DNA from: Methanosarcinales archaeon
GTDB lineage: Archaea > Halobacteriota > Methanosarcinia > Methanosarcinales > Methanocomedenaceae
NCBI GenBank assembly: GCA_030614485.1
Contig: JAUWTY010000023.1
Coordinates: forward strand, 1 to 10,538
Reading direction: 5' to 3'
DNA: 10,538 nucleotides
Shown: positions 1 to 5,601 of the stretch, piece after piece
How the letters are laid out: the number at the start of each line of letters is the position of its first letter
Numbering within the stretch: position 1 is the first letter of the stretch
Position numbers and translations under genes: made by a program
The notes under the pieces: model-generated
Seen by the model: the letters and a program-made list of their open reading frames with translations, nothing else
Database searches by the model: none
What the model was told of the DNA's origin: nothing

Positions 1-416
1 AGCAGGATATCAAATCCACAGGCTTTTACCGGCAGAAGGCAAAGAATATTCTAAACGGCAGCAAGACCCTGCTGAATGATTTTGAAGGTGTAGTTCCCCA
101 CAGCATGGAAGAACTTATCACATTACCTGGAGTGGCTCGAAAGACCGCTAATGTCGTACTGTCCAGTGCATATGGCATCACTGAAGGTATTGCAGTTGAT
201 ACTCATGTGAAGCGGCTGTCCTTCAGGTTGGGACTGACCGAGCATACCGACCCAAACAAGATTGAGCGGGACCTGATGGAACTTGCCCCGCGGGAGGAGT
301 GGAACGACCTGTCCATGAGGCTCATACTGCACGGGCGCAATGTGTGCAATGCCCGCAAACCGAAGCATGATAACTGCATACTGGAGCATCTTTGCCCAAG
401 GAAGAGAATAGAATGA
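1..416 (+). CDS. nth: Endonuclease III (DNA glycosylase/AP lyase), 5'-truncated by the window edge
   Basis: This is the C-terminal 137 residues of an endonuclease III, read in frame from base 3. The family removes oxidised pyrimidines from DNA and nicks the abasic site in base excision repair. The fragment opens with a segment containing STGFYRQKAKNI, typical of the family. The helix-hairpin-helix LPGVARKTANVV carries the catalytic lysine (codon at 141-143), and VDTHV carries the catalytic aspartate (codon at 198-200). The C-terminal iron-sulfur loop is unusual. The family pattern is C-X6-C-X2-C-X5-C, but here it reads C-X6-H-X2-C-X5-C, with histidine (codon 366-368) in place of the second cysteine. 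The stop TGA shares four bases (ATGA) with the start of the next gene, which suggests translational coupling. The true start lies upstream of the window. Confidence 0.95.
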   Translation, partial: QDIKSTGFYRQKAKNILNGSKTLLNDFEGVVPHSMEELITLPGVARKTANVVLSSAYGITEGIAVDTHVKRLSFRLGLTEHTDPNKIERDLMELAPREEWNDLSMRLILHGRNVCNARKPKHDNCILEHLCPRKRIE

Positions 417-883
417 GCAAGGATGATTATCAGAATAAGCGGGATTTAACGGCAACTGATGACCCTGATGAAACTAAAAGCATAGCTGAAGACATAACTC
501 CAGGGAATATTTATGTCATTCAGGAACATGATTCCAAAAAACTGCACTATGACCTGAGACTCCAGTTCGGGGGTGTGCTGCGAAGCTGGGCAGTGCCAAA
601 GGAACCGCCCACAGAGGCAGGTGTGAAAAGGCTGGCCATACCTACCGAAGACCATCCCCTGGCGTATGCAACGTTCGAGGGTGAGATTCCTGAGGGGCAC
701 TACGGTGCCGGTACTGTGAAGATATGGGATAAAGGGACCTTCGAGCCGCTGGAAGTGGATGAGGAGCATGGCAAGATTATCTTCAGGATTGAGGGGGAGC
801 GGCTGAGTGGTGTGTACTGCCTTATCAAGACCAGGGGCAGGGGTGGCAAGGAGCAGTGGCTGTTCTTCAGGAAGAAGGGGTGA
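413..883 (+). CDS. Stand-alone LigD-type 3'-phosphoesterase (DNA 3'-end healing)
   Basis: This 156-residue protein corresponds to the 3'-phosphoesterase domain that in bacteria forms the N-terminal part of ligase LigD. The domain trims 3'-phosphates and 3'-ribonucleotides from DNA ends before ligation, using a metal. The active-site pattern is visible: QEH (H39), LHYDLRL (H45, D47, R49), HPLAY (H81) and IPEGHYGAG (Y97). These match the His, Asp, Arg and Tyr set known for the family. No ligase or polymerase domain is attached, as in the free-standing archaeal members. ATG at 413 is chosen because GGAAG lies just upstream and it overlaps the endonuclease III stop. A TTG at 392 would add seven residues. 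Coupling to a glycosylase/AP lyase fits a job in cleaning blocked 3' ends during repair. The first 30 or so residues are charged and probably flexible. Confidence 0.92.
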   Translation: MSKDDYQNKRDLTATDDPDETKSIAEDITPGNIYVIQEHDSKKLHYDLRLQFGGVLRSWAVPKEPPTEAGVKRLAIPTEDHPLAYATFEGEIPEGHYGAGTVKIWDKGTFEPLEVDEEHGKIIFRIEGERLSGVYCLIKTRGRGGKEQWLFFRKKG

Positions 884-1061
884 TAATTCAACACTGGCCG
901 CAGTATGTTGAGGTGGGGCATGAGCGCGCCTGGGAGTTGCTGGAGTGGGATGTTAGGAATGGGCTGGTGTTTTTTGGAGGAGGTATGGGGTGGAGCAGGG
1001 TTTGAGGCTGGTGTATAGTGTAGAGCCGGACGGCAGGGGTTATCCAAAAATTAGCAACTAA
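880..1061 (+). pseudogene. Possible small frameshifted reading frame downstream of the phosphoesterase
   Basis: A GTG at 880 overlaps the phosphoesterase stop (GTGA) and opens a 41-codon frame ending at 1005. It begins MIIQHWPQYVEVGHER. At the six-T run around 969-975, adding one base would carry the reading into another open frame ending at the TAA at 1059-1061, whose tail is LVYSVEPDGRGYPKISN. Read together, these give about 60 residues without an internal stop. This could be a decayed small gene, a gene with a sequencing or assembly deletion in the T run, or chance. I do not recognise a family. The start overlap and continuous frames are what I see; that it was ever a gene is an inference. 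Confidence 0.25.
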
Positions 1062-1229
1062 CTCGTGCGAACTGGTACGAACTCTTTGTAACATTTCATT
1101 TAAATTATATTTTTAAAGCCATGACATCACTCCACCGACACAACAACTGAATCTAACTTCCCATCACTACCACCCAATCACCCGCACCCGCTCCCGGCCA
1201 TCAGTGTCCAGGCCGAGGTTGTACACAAA

Positions 1230-1341
1230 GGGGGGGCAGACGAAGTGCATGTAAGGTTTTTGCTGGGGTATGGAGAAATCACCGCAGAGGCGCAGAGGGC
1301 GCAGAGATGAGGCGGCGGGAGAGCTGAAAAACTGCCCCCCC
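1230..1341. repeat. 10-base inverted repeat (G7CAG / CTGC7) flanking the GCAGAGG repeat
   Basis: GGGGGGGCAG at 1230-1239 is perfectly complementary to CTGCCCCCCC at 1332-1341. The two arms bound a 112-base segment that contains the GCAGAGG repeat. This could be the termini of a small non-autonomous element or the base of a large RNA stem. Most of the match is a homopolymer run, so chance is a serious alternative. Confidence 0.35.
1281..1307. repeat. GCAGAGG short tandem repeat of a dispersed type
   Basis: Three consecutive copies of CGCAGAG occur at 1284-1290, 1291-1297 and 1300-1306, with spacings of 7-9 bases, preceded by ACC. From general knowledge, very similar GCAGAGGCGCAGAGG strings are scattered between genes in many bacterial and archaeal genomes. 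On the minus strand they translate to the recurring LRPLRLCGDF string. Function is unknown. I treat it as a dispersed repeat rather than coding sequence. Confidence 0.6.
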
Positions 1342-1365
1342 ATTCGTTCTTGCGCTATCCTCCCG

Positions 1366-1418
1366 CCCGCCTGAATCACACCCATCCGCCCCCTCTCGTG
1401 ATGAGGACTGAAGGCGGG
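1366..1418. other. Possible imperfect hairpin in the GC-rich island
   Basis: CCCGCCT at 1366-1372 pairs with AGGCGGG at 1412-1418, and ATCAC at 1375-1379 pairs with GTGAT at 1398-1402. The internal loop is asymmetric (2 and 9 bases) and the apical loop has 18 bases. It could be part of a structured RNA. The pairing is modest for such a GC-rich stretch, so confidence is low. Confidence 0.2.
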
Positions 1419-1490
1419 GGCGAAGGCGATGGGGGGAATATTCACAGTTGGTACTAAATTATGCACAATCATAAGAACAATAACAGTAGG

Positions 1491-1507
1491 ATAATATATT
1501 ATAAAAT
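1491..1507 (+). promoter_or_regulatory. TATA-type promoter of the CitG-like gene
   Basis: The stretch around ATATTATAAAATC, centred near 1501, follows a GC-rich region and lies about 42 bases before the ATG at 1543. With the usual archaeal spacing of about 26 bases, transcription would start near 1527. That leaves a leader of roughly 15 bases without a clear ribosome binding site. Confidence 0.5.
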
Positions 1508-1542
1508 CATAAAATCCAAACAGAAAACCGGACTCAGTGCTT

Positions 1543-2445
1543 ATGACCAATAGTAATCACCGCATAGCCCAGTATGCCCAACTTGCCATGATACTGGAAG
1601 TAAGTGCCACACCTAAACCTGGCAATGTGGACAGGGACCATAACTATCCTGACACCCACTTCGAACATTTCCTGGCTTCGGCTGTAAGCGTGTACCCGGT
1701 GCTTGAGCAGGCATCACATGACCATGAAGGTATTGGCAGATATATCCACAAGGCTGTGCTTGAAAGCGGTAAATGGCAAAAAGGTGGAAATACTCATTTC
1801 GGCGCTTTTATGCTGCTTTTGCCGCTTGTAATGGCAGCAGGGAAACTTGCGAAAATGAACGAAAGCACACCCGAAATATTCCCTGAGTTGAAAAGCAGGA
1901 CCATGGAACTGGTGCAAAATACTACTGTGGAGGATGCGGTTGAGATCTATAAAGCATTTTCACAGGCAGGGGTGAAAGTAAAAGATGTATCTGACCTTGA
2001 CCTGAACGACCCGGCATCAATTGACAACATCAGGAGCAACGGGACTACATTGTACCAGTTGATGGAGATATCATCTTTATACGATATGATTGCAAGGGAG
2101 TGGACAGGTGGGTATCTCCTTACTTTCTCATGTGCCAACAGTATTCTTGGGAAAAAGGAACAAATATGCATAAATGATGCAGTAGTGTGGAGTTTCCTGG
2201 AGATACTCTCAGGAAATCCGGATACTTTCATCGGGATAAAATTCGACGGCCCGACGGCTGAGAATGTATCAGCGCGGGCAAAGAGCATCGTTAATACTAT
2301 TGAAGTTTCAGGATTTGATGATGCAAGAGATGACATCCGCGCTTTTGATGAAGAACTTATACGGGATGGTATAAATCCCGGGTCAACTGCAGATATTATG
2401 ATTGCCGGGCTGTTCGTTGCGTTGATGGGGGGACTGGAAGTTTGA
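1543..2445 (+). CDS. CitG/MdcB-like protein (triphosphoribosyl-dephospho-CoA synthase family)
   Basis: This 300-residue protein belongs to the CitG family. Bacterial members condense ATP with dephospho-CoA to make the prosthetic-group precursor of citrate or malonate lyase. Conserved segments are visible: TPKPGNVDRDHN near residues 23-34 and GGNTHFGAFMLLLPL at 81-95, the family's phosphate/nucleotide-binding stretches. The remainder is helical, as expected. Nothing in the window encodes a citrate lyase. The partner is a DUF447 gene overlapping the stop by TTGA, so the archaeal role is probably a different phosphoribosyl or nucleotide transfer, perhaps in C1-cofactor synthesis. That substrate idea is inference. 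ATG 1543 is preferred over GTG 1537, which would add two residues. No strong ribosome binding site is visible, consistent with a very short leader after the TATA box near 1501. Confidence 0.85.
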   Translation: MTNSNHRIAQYAQLAMILEVSATPKPGNVDRDHNYPDTHFEHFLASAVSVYPVLEQASHDHEGIGRYIHKAVLESGKWQKGGNTHFGAFMLLLPLVMAAGKLAKMNESTPEIFPELKSRTMELVQNTTVEDAVEIYKAFSQAGVKVKDVSDLDLNDPASIDNIRSNGTTLYQLMEISSLYDMIAREWTGGYLLTFSCANSILGKKEQICINDAVVWSFLEILSGNPDTFIGIKFDGPTAENVSARAKSIVNTIEVSGFDDARDDIRAFDEELIRDGINPGSTADIMIAGLFVALMGGLEV

Positions 2446-3026
2446 ATCTGGAACTTGACAGGTACGGTTTATGGGAGGGAATCAATGAGGTTATTGTGAC
2501 AACAGTTTCTTTAGATGGTAAACCCAATGCAGCACCTATAGGTATAATCAGGCGTGAGGGGAAACTCATGGTCAGGGTGTACAATGGCTCGCAAACTTAT
2601 TCCAACATAATGGAAACAAGACTGCTGGCTGCTAATATGGTCTATGACCCGGTATTGTTTGTACGCTCAGCATTGTCAGATGTGGATGATGATGTATTCA
2701 AATTTATAAAGACAGACAATGGTGAAGATTTTCCGGTGATAGCGGATTGCAATGCCTGGATGCTCTTTGAAGCAGAATTCAACAGTGAGAACACAGTCCT
2801 GGTCGCTGAATTGCATCCTGTAACCGGCACAATTAGGCAACAGGAGATAAGACCGGTGAATCGGGCTTTCAATGCTGTCATTGAAGCAGTAATTCTCGCA
2901 ACACGTTATAAAATTTTTAGGAAGGATAAATATTTATTACAGATAGAATCATATAGTAATACAATATATAAATGTGGAGGAAGTACTGAAAAAAATGCTT
3001 ATGACCTGATATTCAGGTTATTATAA
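2442..3026 (+). CDS. DUF447 family protein (flavin-reductase-like split-barrel fold)
   Basis: A 194-residue DUF447 protein. The family is mostly archaeal, has a split beta-barrel related to FMN-binding flavin reductases, and lacks an established reaction. Its signature N-terminus is present: YGLWEGINEVIVTT near residues 7-20, then a GKPNAAPIGII segment at about 25-35. A C-terminal helical part contains the family-like YKCGG tail near residues 176-180. The start is TTG at 2442, overlapping the previous stop as TTGA. A purine-rich GGGGGGACTGGAAG lies directly before it, and no better start exists before the conserved EGINE motif. Tight coupling with the CitG-like gene suggests that the two act in one pathway. 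I cannot name the substrate. No signal peptide or membrane helix is seen, so it should be cytoplasmic. Confidence 0.9.
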   Translation: MNLELDRYGLWEGINEVIVTTVSLDGKPNAAPIGIIRREGKLMVRVYNGSQTYSNIMETRLLAANMVYDPVLFVRSALSDVDDDVFKFIKTDNGEDFPVIADCNAWMLFEAEFNSENTVLVAELHPVTGTIRQQEIRPVNRAFNAVIEAVILATRYKIFRKDKYLLQIESYSNTIYKCGGSTEKNAYDLIFRLL

Positions 3027-3036
3027 TTGAGTTTTT
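3004..3036 (+). terminator. Possible hairpin and T-rich terminator after the DUF447 gene
   Basis: ACCTGA (3004-3009) and TCAGGT (3013-3018) form a perfect 6-base stem with a 3-base loop. It overlaps the last codons and is followed by an AT-rich tract ending in TTTTT near 3032-3036. It could terminate the CitG-like/DUF447 transcript. The same bases also belong to a larger inverted repeat, so a protein-binding role is an alternative. Confidence 0.35.
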
Positions 3037-3106
3037 CGGACGAGGACTTCCAGTAACAAGTATGAGTTATGAAAATGGGCGGATTCATTATATCAAATAA
3101 CCTGAA
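3012..3106. promoter_or_regulatory. 11-base inverted repeat flanking the signalling-cluster promoter
   Basis: TTCAGGTTATT at 3012-3022 is perfectly complementary to AATAACCTGAA at 3096-3106. A third ACCTGA half-site lies at 3004-3009. The right arm sits immediately downstream of a TATA-like TTATATC (3088-3094), where an archaeal repressor would block initiation. Seen: the exact repeat. Inferred: an operator pair for a dimeric regulator, or alternatively a long RNA stem. Confidence 0.4.
3088..3094 (+). promoter_or_regulatory. TATA-like box upstream of the Roadblock gene
   Basis: TTATATC within an AT-rich stretch lies about 40 bases before the TTG start at 3131. Normal spacing would put transcription start near 3118, just before the AAGGTGG ribosome binding site. 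The match to a strong TATA box is only fair. Confidence 0.35.
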
Positions 3107-3130
3107 AGTCAAATAAAAGGTGGAAATAAC

Positions 3131-3496
3131 TTGACTACAACAACCGAAATGCTTCAGGAAATACTTGAAAACCTGAAAAATCTGGGAAGTATAGAGGCAT
3201 GTGCCATAGCAAGTCGTGACGGCTTGTTAATGAGTTCAGATATGCCTGAGGGTATAATGGGTGAAACATTTGCCGCGATGTCTGCTACAATGCTGGGTGC
3301 TGCTGAAACAGCCGCATCTGAACTTGATAAAGGATTACCCAGTCGAGTGATTGTCGAATCGAAAAGCGGTAAATTAATTTGCATGGGTGCTGGACCAAAA
3401 GCACTTCTTGTTGCTATGACTGAGCATGATACAGGACTGGGTTTGATTTTACTGGAACTTGATAAAGCAGTTGCACATATAAAGGAAATAATTTAG
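3131..3496 (+). CDS. Roadblock/LC7 domain protein
   Basis: A 121-residue single-domain protein of the Roadblock/LC7 superfamily. These small alpha/beta proteins usually dimerise and, in prokaryotes, pair with small Ras-like GTPases or act as scaffolds in signalling. The diagnostic pattern is visible: an N-terminal helix, then IEACAIASRDGLLMSS near residues 21-36, a central helix rich in Ala and Met (FAAMSATMLGAAE), and the paired strands VIVESKSGKLICMGAG near 73-88. No transmembrane segment is present. The start TTG at 3131 is supported by AAGGTGG at 3117-3123, seven bases upstream; an internal ATG at 3149 has no such site. It is the first gene of the signalling cluster, and its stop TAG overlaps the GTG of the KaiC-like gene by one base. 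No GTPase gene lies in the window, so the partner may be the KaiC-like protein or a distant GTPase. Confidence 0.9.
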   Translation: MTTTTEMLQEILENLKNLGSIEACAIASRDGLLMSSDMPEGIMGETFAAMSATMLGAAETAASELDKGLPSRVIVESKSGKLICMGAGPKALLVAMTEHDTGLGLILLELDKAVAHIKEII

Positions 3497-4953
3497 TGGT
3501 TGTTATGAAGCAAGTGATATCAGGAATTTCCGGGCTTGATGAAATACTTGGTGAAGGTTTCACCAGACCGTCCACTGTTCTTATAGGGGGGATAATGGGC
3601 ACAGGAAAGACAACCTTTGCCATGCAGAGCCTTTTCAATGCAGCCAGGGAAGATGAAGTCTGTATGTACATTACTGCTATATCAGAACCCATTGCCATGA
3701 TAAACAATTTCATGTCGCGATTCAGTTTTTATAGTATTTCATTGATGGGTAAGGGTAACGTGAAGTATGTACCCCTTGACCCGGAGCAAATTAAAAAGGG
3801 TACTTCAGCTATTATCCAGGAGATTGAACGTAACATTGAGATTATCAAACCGGACCGCATTGTCATTGATCCGGTAAATGTGGTTACAAGCTGGATGGAT
3901 GAAAGCGAGAAGAGGGAATTCTATTATAATCTATTTAATAAAATGAAAGGGTGGAATTCATTGGTACTAATTACTGGTGAATTTTCTTATGAAAATATTT
4001 TGAATGACGAGATTAGTTACATTGCAGATGGGGTTATCTTCCTCTCAAATGATCAATTGAGAGATAAACGGGCGAGGCATCTGGAAGTCCTCAAAATGAG
4101 GGGGCAGAAGTATCTGTCTGGTAAACATTCATTTGAAATTACTGATGACGGTCTGAAGATTTATCCTTCGCTGCATCCTGATATGAGAAAACCATTGGCA
4201 TATGAGCATGTTCCTACTGGAATAAAAGGACTGGATAAAATGACCAATGGTGGCTTTATCCGGGGCAGCACTGTACTATTGAGCGGTGGGAGTGGAACCG
4301 GAAAGACATTGATAGGTCTTCAGTTCATTGTAAATGGTGCAAAGATGGGCGAACCAGGTGTTTTTGTTAGTTTTGAAGAGGATCCGGTGCTGCTTCGGAA
4401 TAATGCAGCAAGTTTTGGCTGTAACCTCGAAAAACTGGAGGCGGATGGTTTACTTAAAATAATCTATTCAAATTTAAGTCAACTTGAAGTGAACAAGATG
4501 GCTCTTGAGATTAAAGATATCGTGGAGGAATTGGATGCCAAACGCGTTGTCATAGACGGAGTCAATAATTTGAGGGTTGCACTGTTGGACGATTTGAGCA
4601 TGAGTGAATATGCATCTATTCTGTCAAGGTATTTCTCATCCAGAAACATCATTTCGCTGTTCACAAATGAGACTTCAGAACTTATGGGTTCGTCTTCTAT
4701 CACAGGAAATGGCTCATCTGTAGTTATGGACAGCATCATCCTGTTGCGATATGTGGAAATCCAGAGCGAAATGAAAAAAACTATATCGGTCTTAAAAATG
4801 AGGGGCAGTAACCACGATAAAGAGATTAGGGAATTTGTAATTAACAAGAAGGGAATTGAGATAAAATTACCATTCACTGAATATTCAGGATTGATGTCAG
4901 GCAATCCTGTAAAAACTCCTTCTCAGGCCTTTGTAGAAGCTTTCAAAAAATAA
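3496..4953 (+). CDS. KaiC-like protein with two RecA-type ATPase domains
   Basis: This 485-residue protein has tandem KaiC/RecA domains. Domain 1 (about 5-230) has Walker A GIMGTGKTT at 32-40 and Walker B RIVID at 121-125. Domain 2 (about 235-460) has Walker A GGSGTGKT at 264-271, the paired catalytic glutamates SFEEDP (E294, E295), Walker B RVVID at 350-354 and a KMRGSNHDKEIREF segment near 434-447 closely resembling cyanobacterial KaiC. In domain 1 the paired glutamates are replaced: the matching stretch reads TAISEP. Domain 2 retains Thr and Ser positions equivalent to KaiC T426 and S431 (T403, S408) but has Val409 where KaiC has T432. The family forms ATP-dependent oligomers in signalling. 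GTG 3496 overlaps the previous stop, with AAAGGA about ten bases upstream; ATG 3505 is an alternative. No KaiA or KaiB is present in the window. Confidence 0.93.
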   Translation: MVVMKQVISGISGLDEILGEGFTRPSTVLIGGIMGTGKTTFAMQSLFNAAREDEVCMYITAISEPIAMINNFMSRFSFYSISLMGKGNVKYVPLDPEQIKKGTSAIIQEIERNIEIIKPDRIVIDPVNVVTSWMDESEKREFYYNLFNKMKGWNSLVLITGEFSYENILNDEISYIADGVIFLSNDQLRDKRARHLEVLKMRGQKYLSGKHSFEITDDGLKIYPSLHPDMRKPLAYEHVPTGIKGLDKMTNGGFIRGSTVLLSGGSGTGKTLIGLQFIVNGAKMGEPGVFVSFEEDPVLLRNNAASFGCNLEKLEADGLLKIIYSNLSQLEVNKMALEIKDIVEELDAKRVVIDGVNNLRVALLDDLSMSEYASILSRYFSSRNIISLFTNETSELMGSSSITGNGSSVVMDSIILLRYVEIQSEMKKTISVLKMRGSNHDKEIREFVINKKGIEIKLPFTEYSGLMSGNPVKTPSQAFVEAFKK

Positions 4954-4966
4954 AATGTAATTGTAG

Positions 4967-5257
4967 GTGATTATACTGGACTATTCCTTGGTGACACAGG
5001 TGCTTCATTTTTATTCATGGATACTGATAAGCTTGTTAATAATTATTACCGGGGCTATTGGTTACTTCTATCAGAAAAAGTTCAACATCAAGACCAATTA
5101 TTATCTATTCATTATAGCTGCCGTACTGACATCAGGTGAGTTTCTACATTTTGTTGCTATGGATTATGTATGGATTGAGTTTATTCAAATGGCAGGTGTA
5201 CTATTAGCGTCAATTTTGACCTTGAAATTATATAATGCTATGACAGGGGCTGTGTGA
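4967..5257 (+). CDS. Small integral membrane protein, about three helices, unknown function
   Basis: A 96-residue hydrophobic protein that I do not recognise. Three likely membrane helices lie near residues 15-34, 45-62 and 68-90. A short basic loop (YQKKFNIKTN) follows the first helix and leads into YYLF. The layout mirrors the next gene, suggesting distant paralogy or two subunits of one membrane complex. The start is uncertain: GTG 4967 is the first start codon after an in-frame stop at 4964-4966, but no ribosome binding site precedes it. AGGTGA at 4965-4970 could instead serve a later start. It lies 13 bases after the KaiC-like gene and its TGA overlaps the next start, so it belongs to the same operon. 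Position between a KaiC-like ATPase and a membrane histidine kinase suggests a sensory or anchoring role, which is inference. Confidence 0.7.
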   Translation: MIILDYSLVTQVLHFYSWILISLLIIITGAIGYFYQKKFNIKTNYYLFIIAAVLTSGEFLHFVAMDYVWIEFIQMAGVLLASILTLKLYNAMTGAV

Positions 5258-5583
5258 TGTACTATTTCTTAAACTTCTTTTTTGAAGGGATTTCCATTGC
5301 TGCGTTTTTATCAATAATGTATGTGTTGTATAAACTTAGCCAGCATCTGGGCGAAGCCCTGCAGATGAAACCATATTACCACCTGTTTACCGTAGGTAGT
5401 GCACTGATTTATCTATCATTGTTCACAGATTTTACCGTACTTTGCAATTTAATGACTATCTCAGAATACCAATTATCTAAGTACCTGTTTATAGAAAATA
5501 TCATGCTATCGTTAGGCTTGACCTTATGTCTGTTATCAGCTTTGAAATACTGGGGCTGGTTGATAAAAGAGATATCTCATTGA
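5257..5583 (+). CDS. Small integral membrane protein, about three helices, unknown function
   Basis: A 108-residue hydrophobic protein, not recognised as any named family. Likely membrane helices lie near residues 5-24, 43-65 and 78-100. As in the preceding gene, the first helix is followed by a polar linker ending in YYHLF, and the last helix ends with an LKYW stretch comparable to LKLY in its neighbour. No enzyme motif is visible. ATG 5257 is chosen because AGGGG sits seven bases upstream and the TGATG overlap with the preceding stop indicates coupling. GTG 5254 would add one residue. The histidine kinase start follows 18 bases after the stop. A six-helix assembly of the two products acting as a membrane sensor or anchor for the KaiC-like or Roadblock proteins is possible, but nothing in the sequence proves it. 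Confidence 0.78.
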   Translation: MYYFLNFFFEGISIAAFLSIMYVLYKLSQHLGEALQMKPYYHLFTVGSALIYLSLFTDFTVLCNLMTISEYQLSKYLFIENIMLSLGLTLCLLSALKYWGWLIKEISH

Positions 5584-5601
5584 TGAAAAAGGGTGGGAGA
5601 T

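Larger units (their letters stand above)
1062..1542. other. Intergenic region with a GC-rich island followed by an AT-rich promoter stretch
   Basis: No convincing gene lies here. An AT-rich patch at about 1092-1116 could be a TATA-type promoter firing rightward. Bases 1171-1250 and 1341-1420 each contain 51 G or C in 80 by hand count. Bases 1441-1520 contain only 19 in 80. The GC-rich part holds a GCAGAGG repeat, a 10-base inverted repeat with seven G, and a possible long hairpin. A minus-strand open frame crosses the island (1167-1550), but its middle translates the repeat (LRPLRLCGDF), a common non-coding artefact. The region could hold a structured RNA, an old insertion, or a gene remnant. 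None of these is established. Confidence 0.6.

Noticed and set aside
392..412. TTG at 392 as the phosphoesterase start
   Set aside because: It would sit deep in the endonuclease III gene. ATG at 413 has a better-placed purine-rich site and the ATGA overlap.
1053..1084. CGAACT direct repeats ten bases apart as a CRISPR or operator
   Set aside because: Only two six-base copies occur with no spacer pattern and no adjacent gene start, so chance is likely.
1101..1160. Possible tRNA or rRNA gene in the long gap
   Set aside because: No cloverleaf, T-loop GTTCGA-type box or conserved rRNA segment was found.
1167..1550. Minus-strand open frame of 127 codons in the intergenic region
   Set aside because: Its middle is the translated GCAGAGG repeat, its start runs through the promoter of the CitG-like gene, and no family is recognisable. 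Only its last part was kept as a weak finding.
3496..4953. True circadian KaiC as part of a KaiABC clock
   Set aside because: No KaiA or KaiB is in the window, domain 1 lacks the catalytic glutamates and one autophosphorylation position is Val, so naming it kaiC would overstate the evidence.
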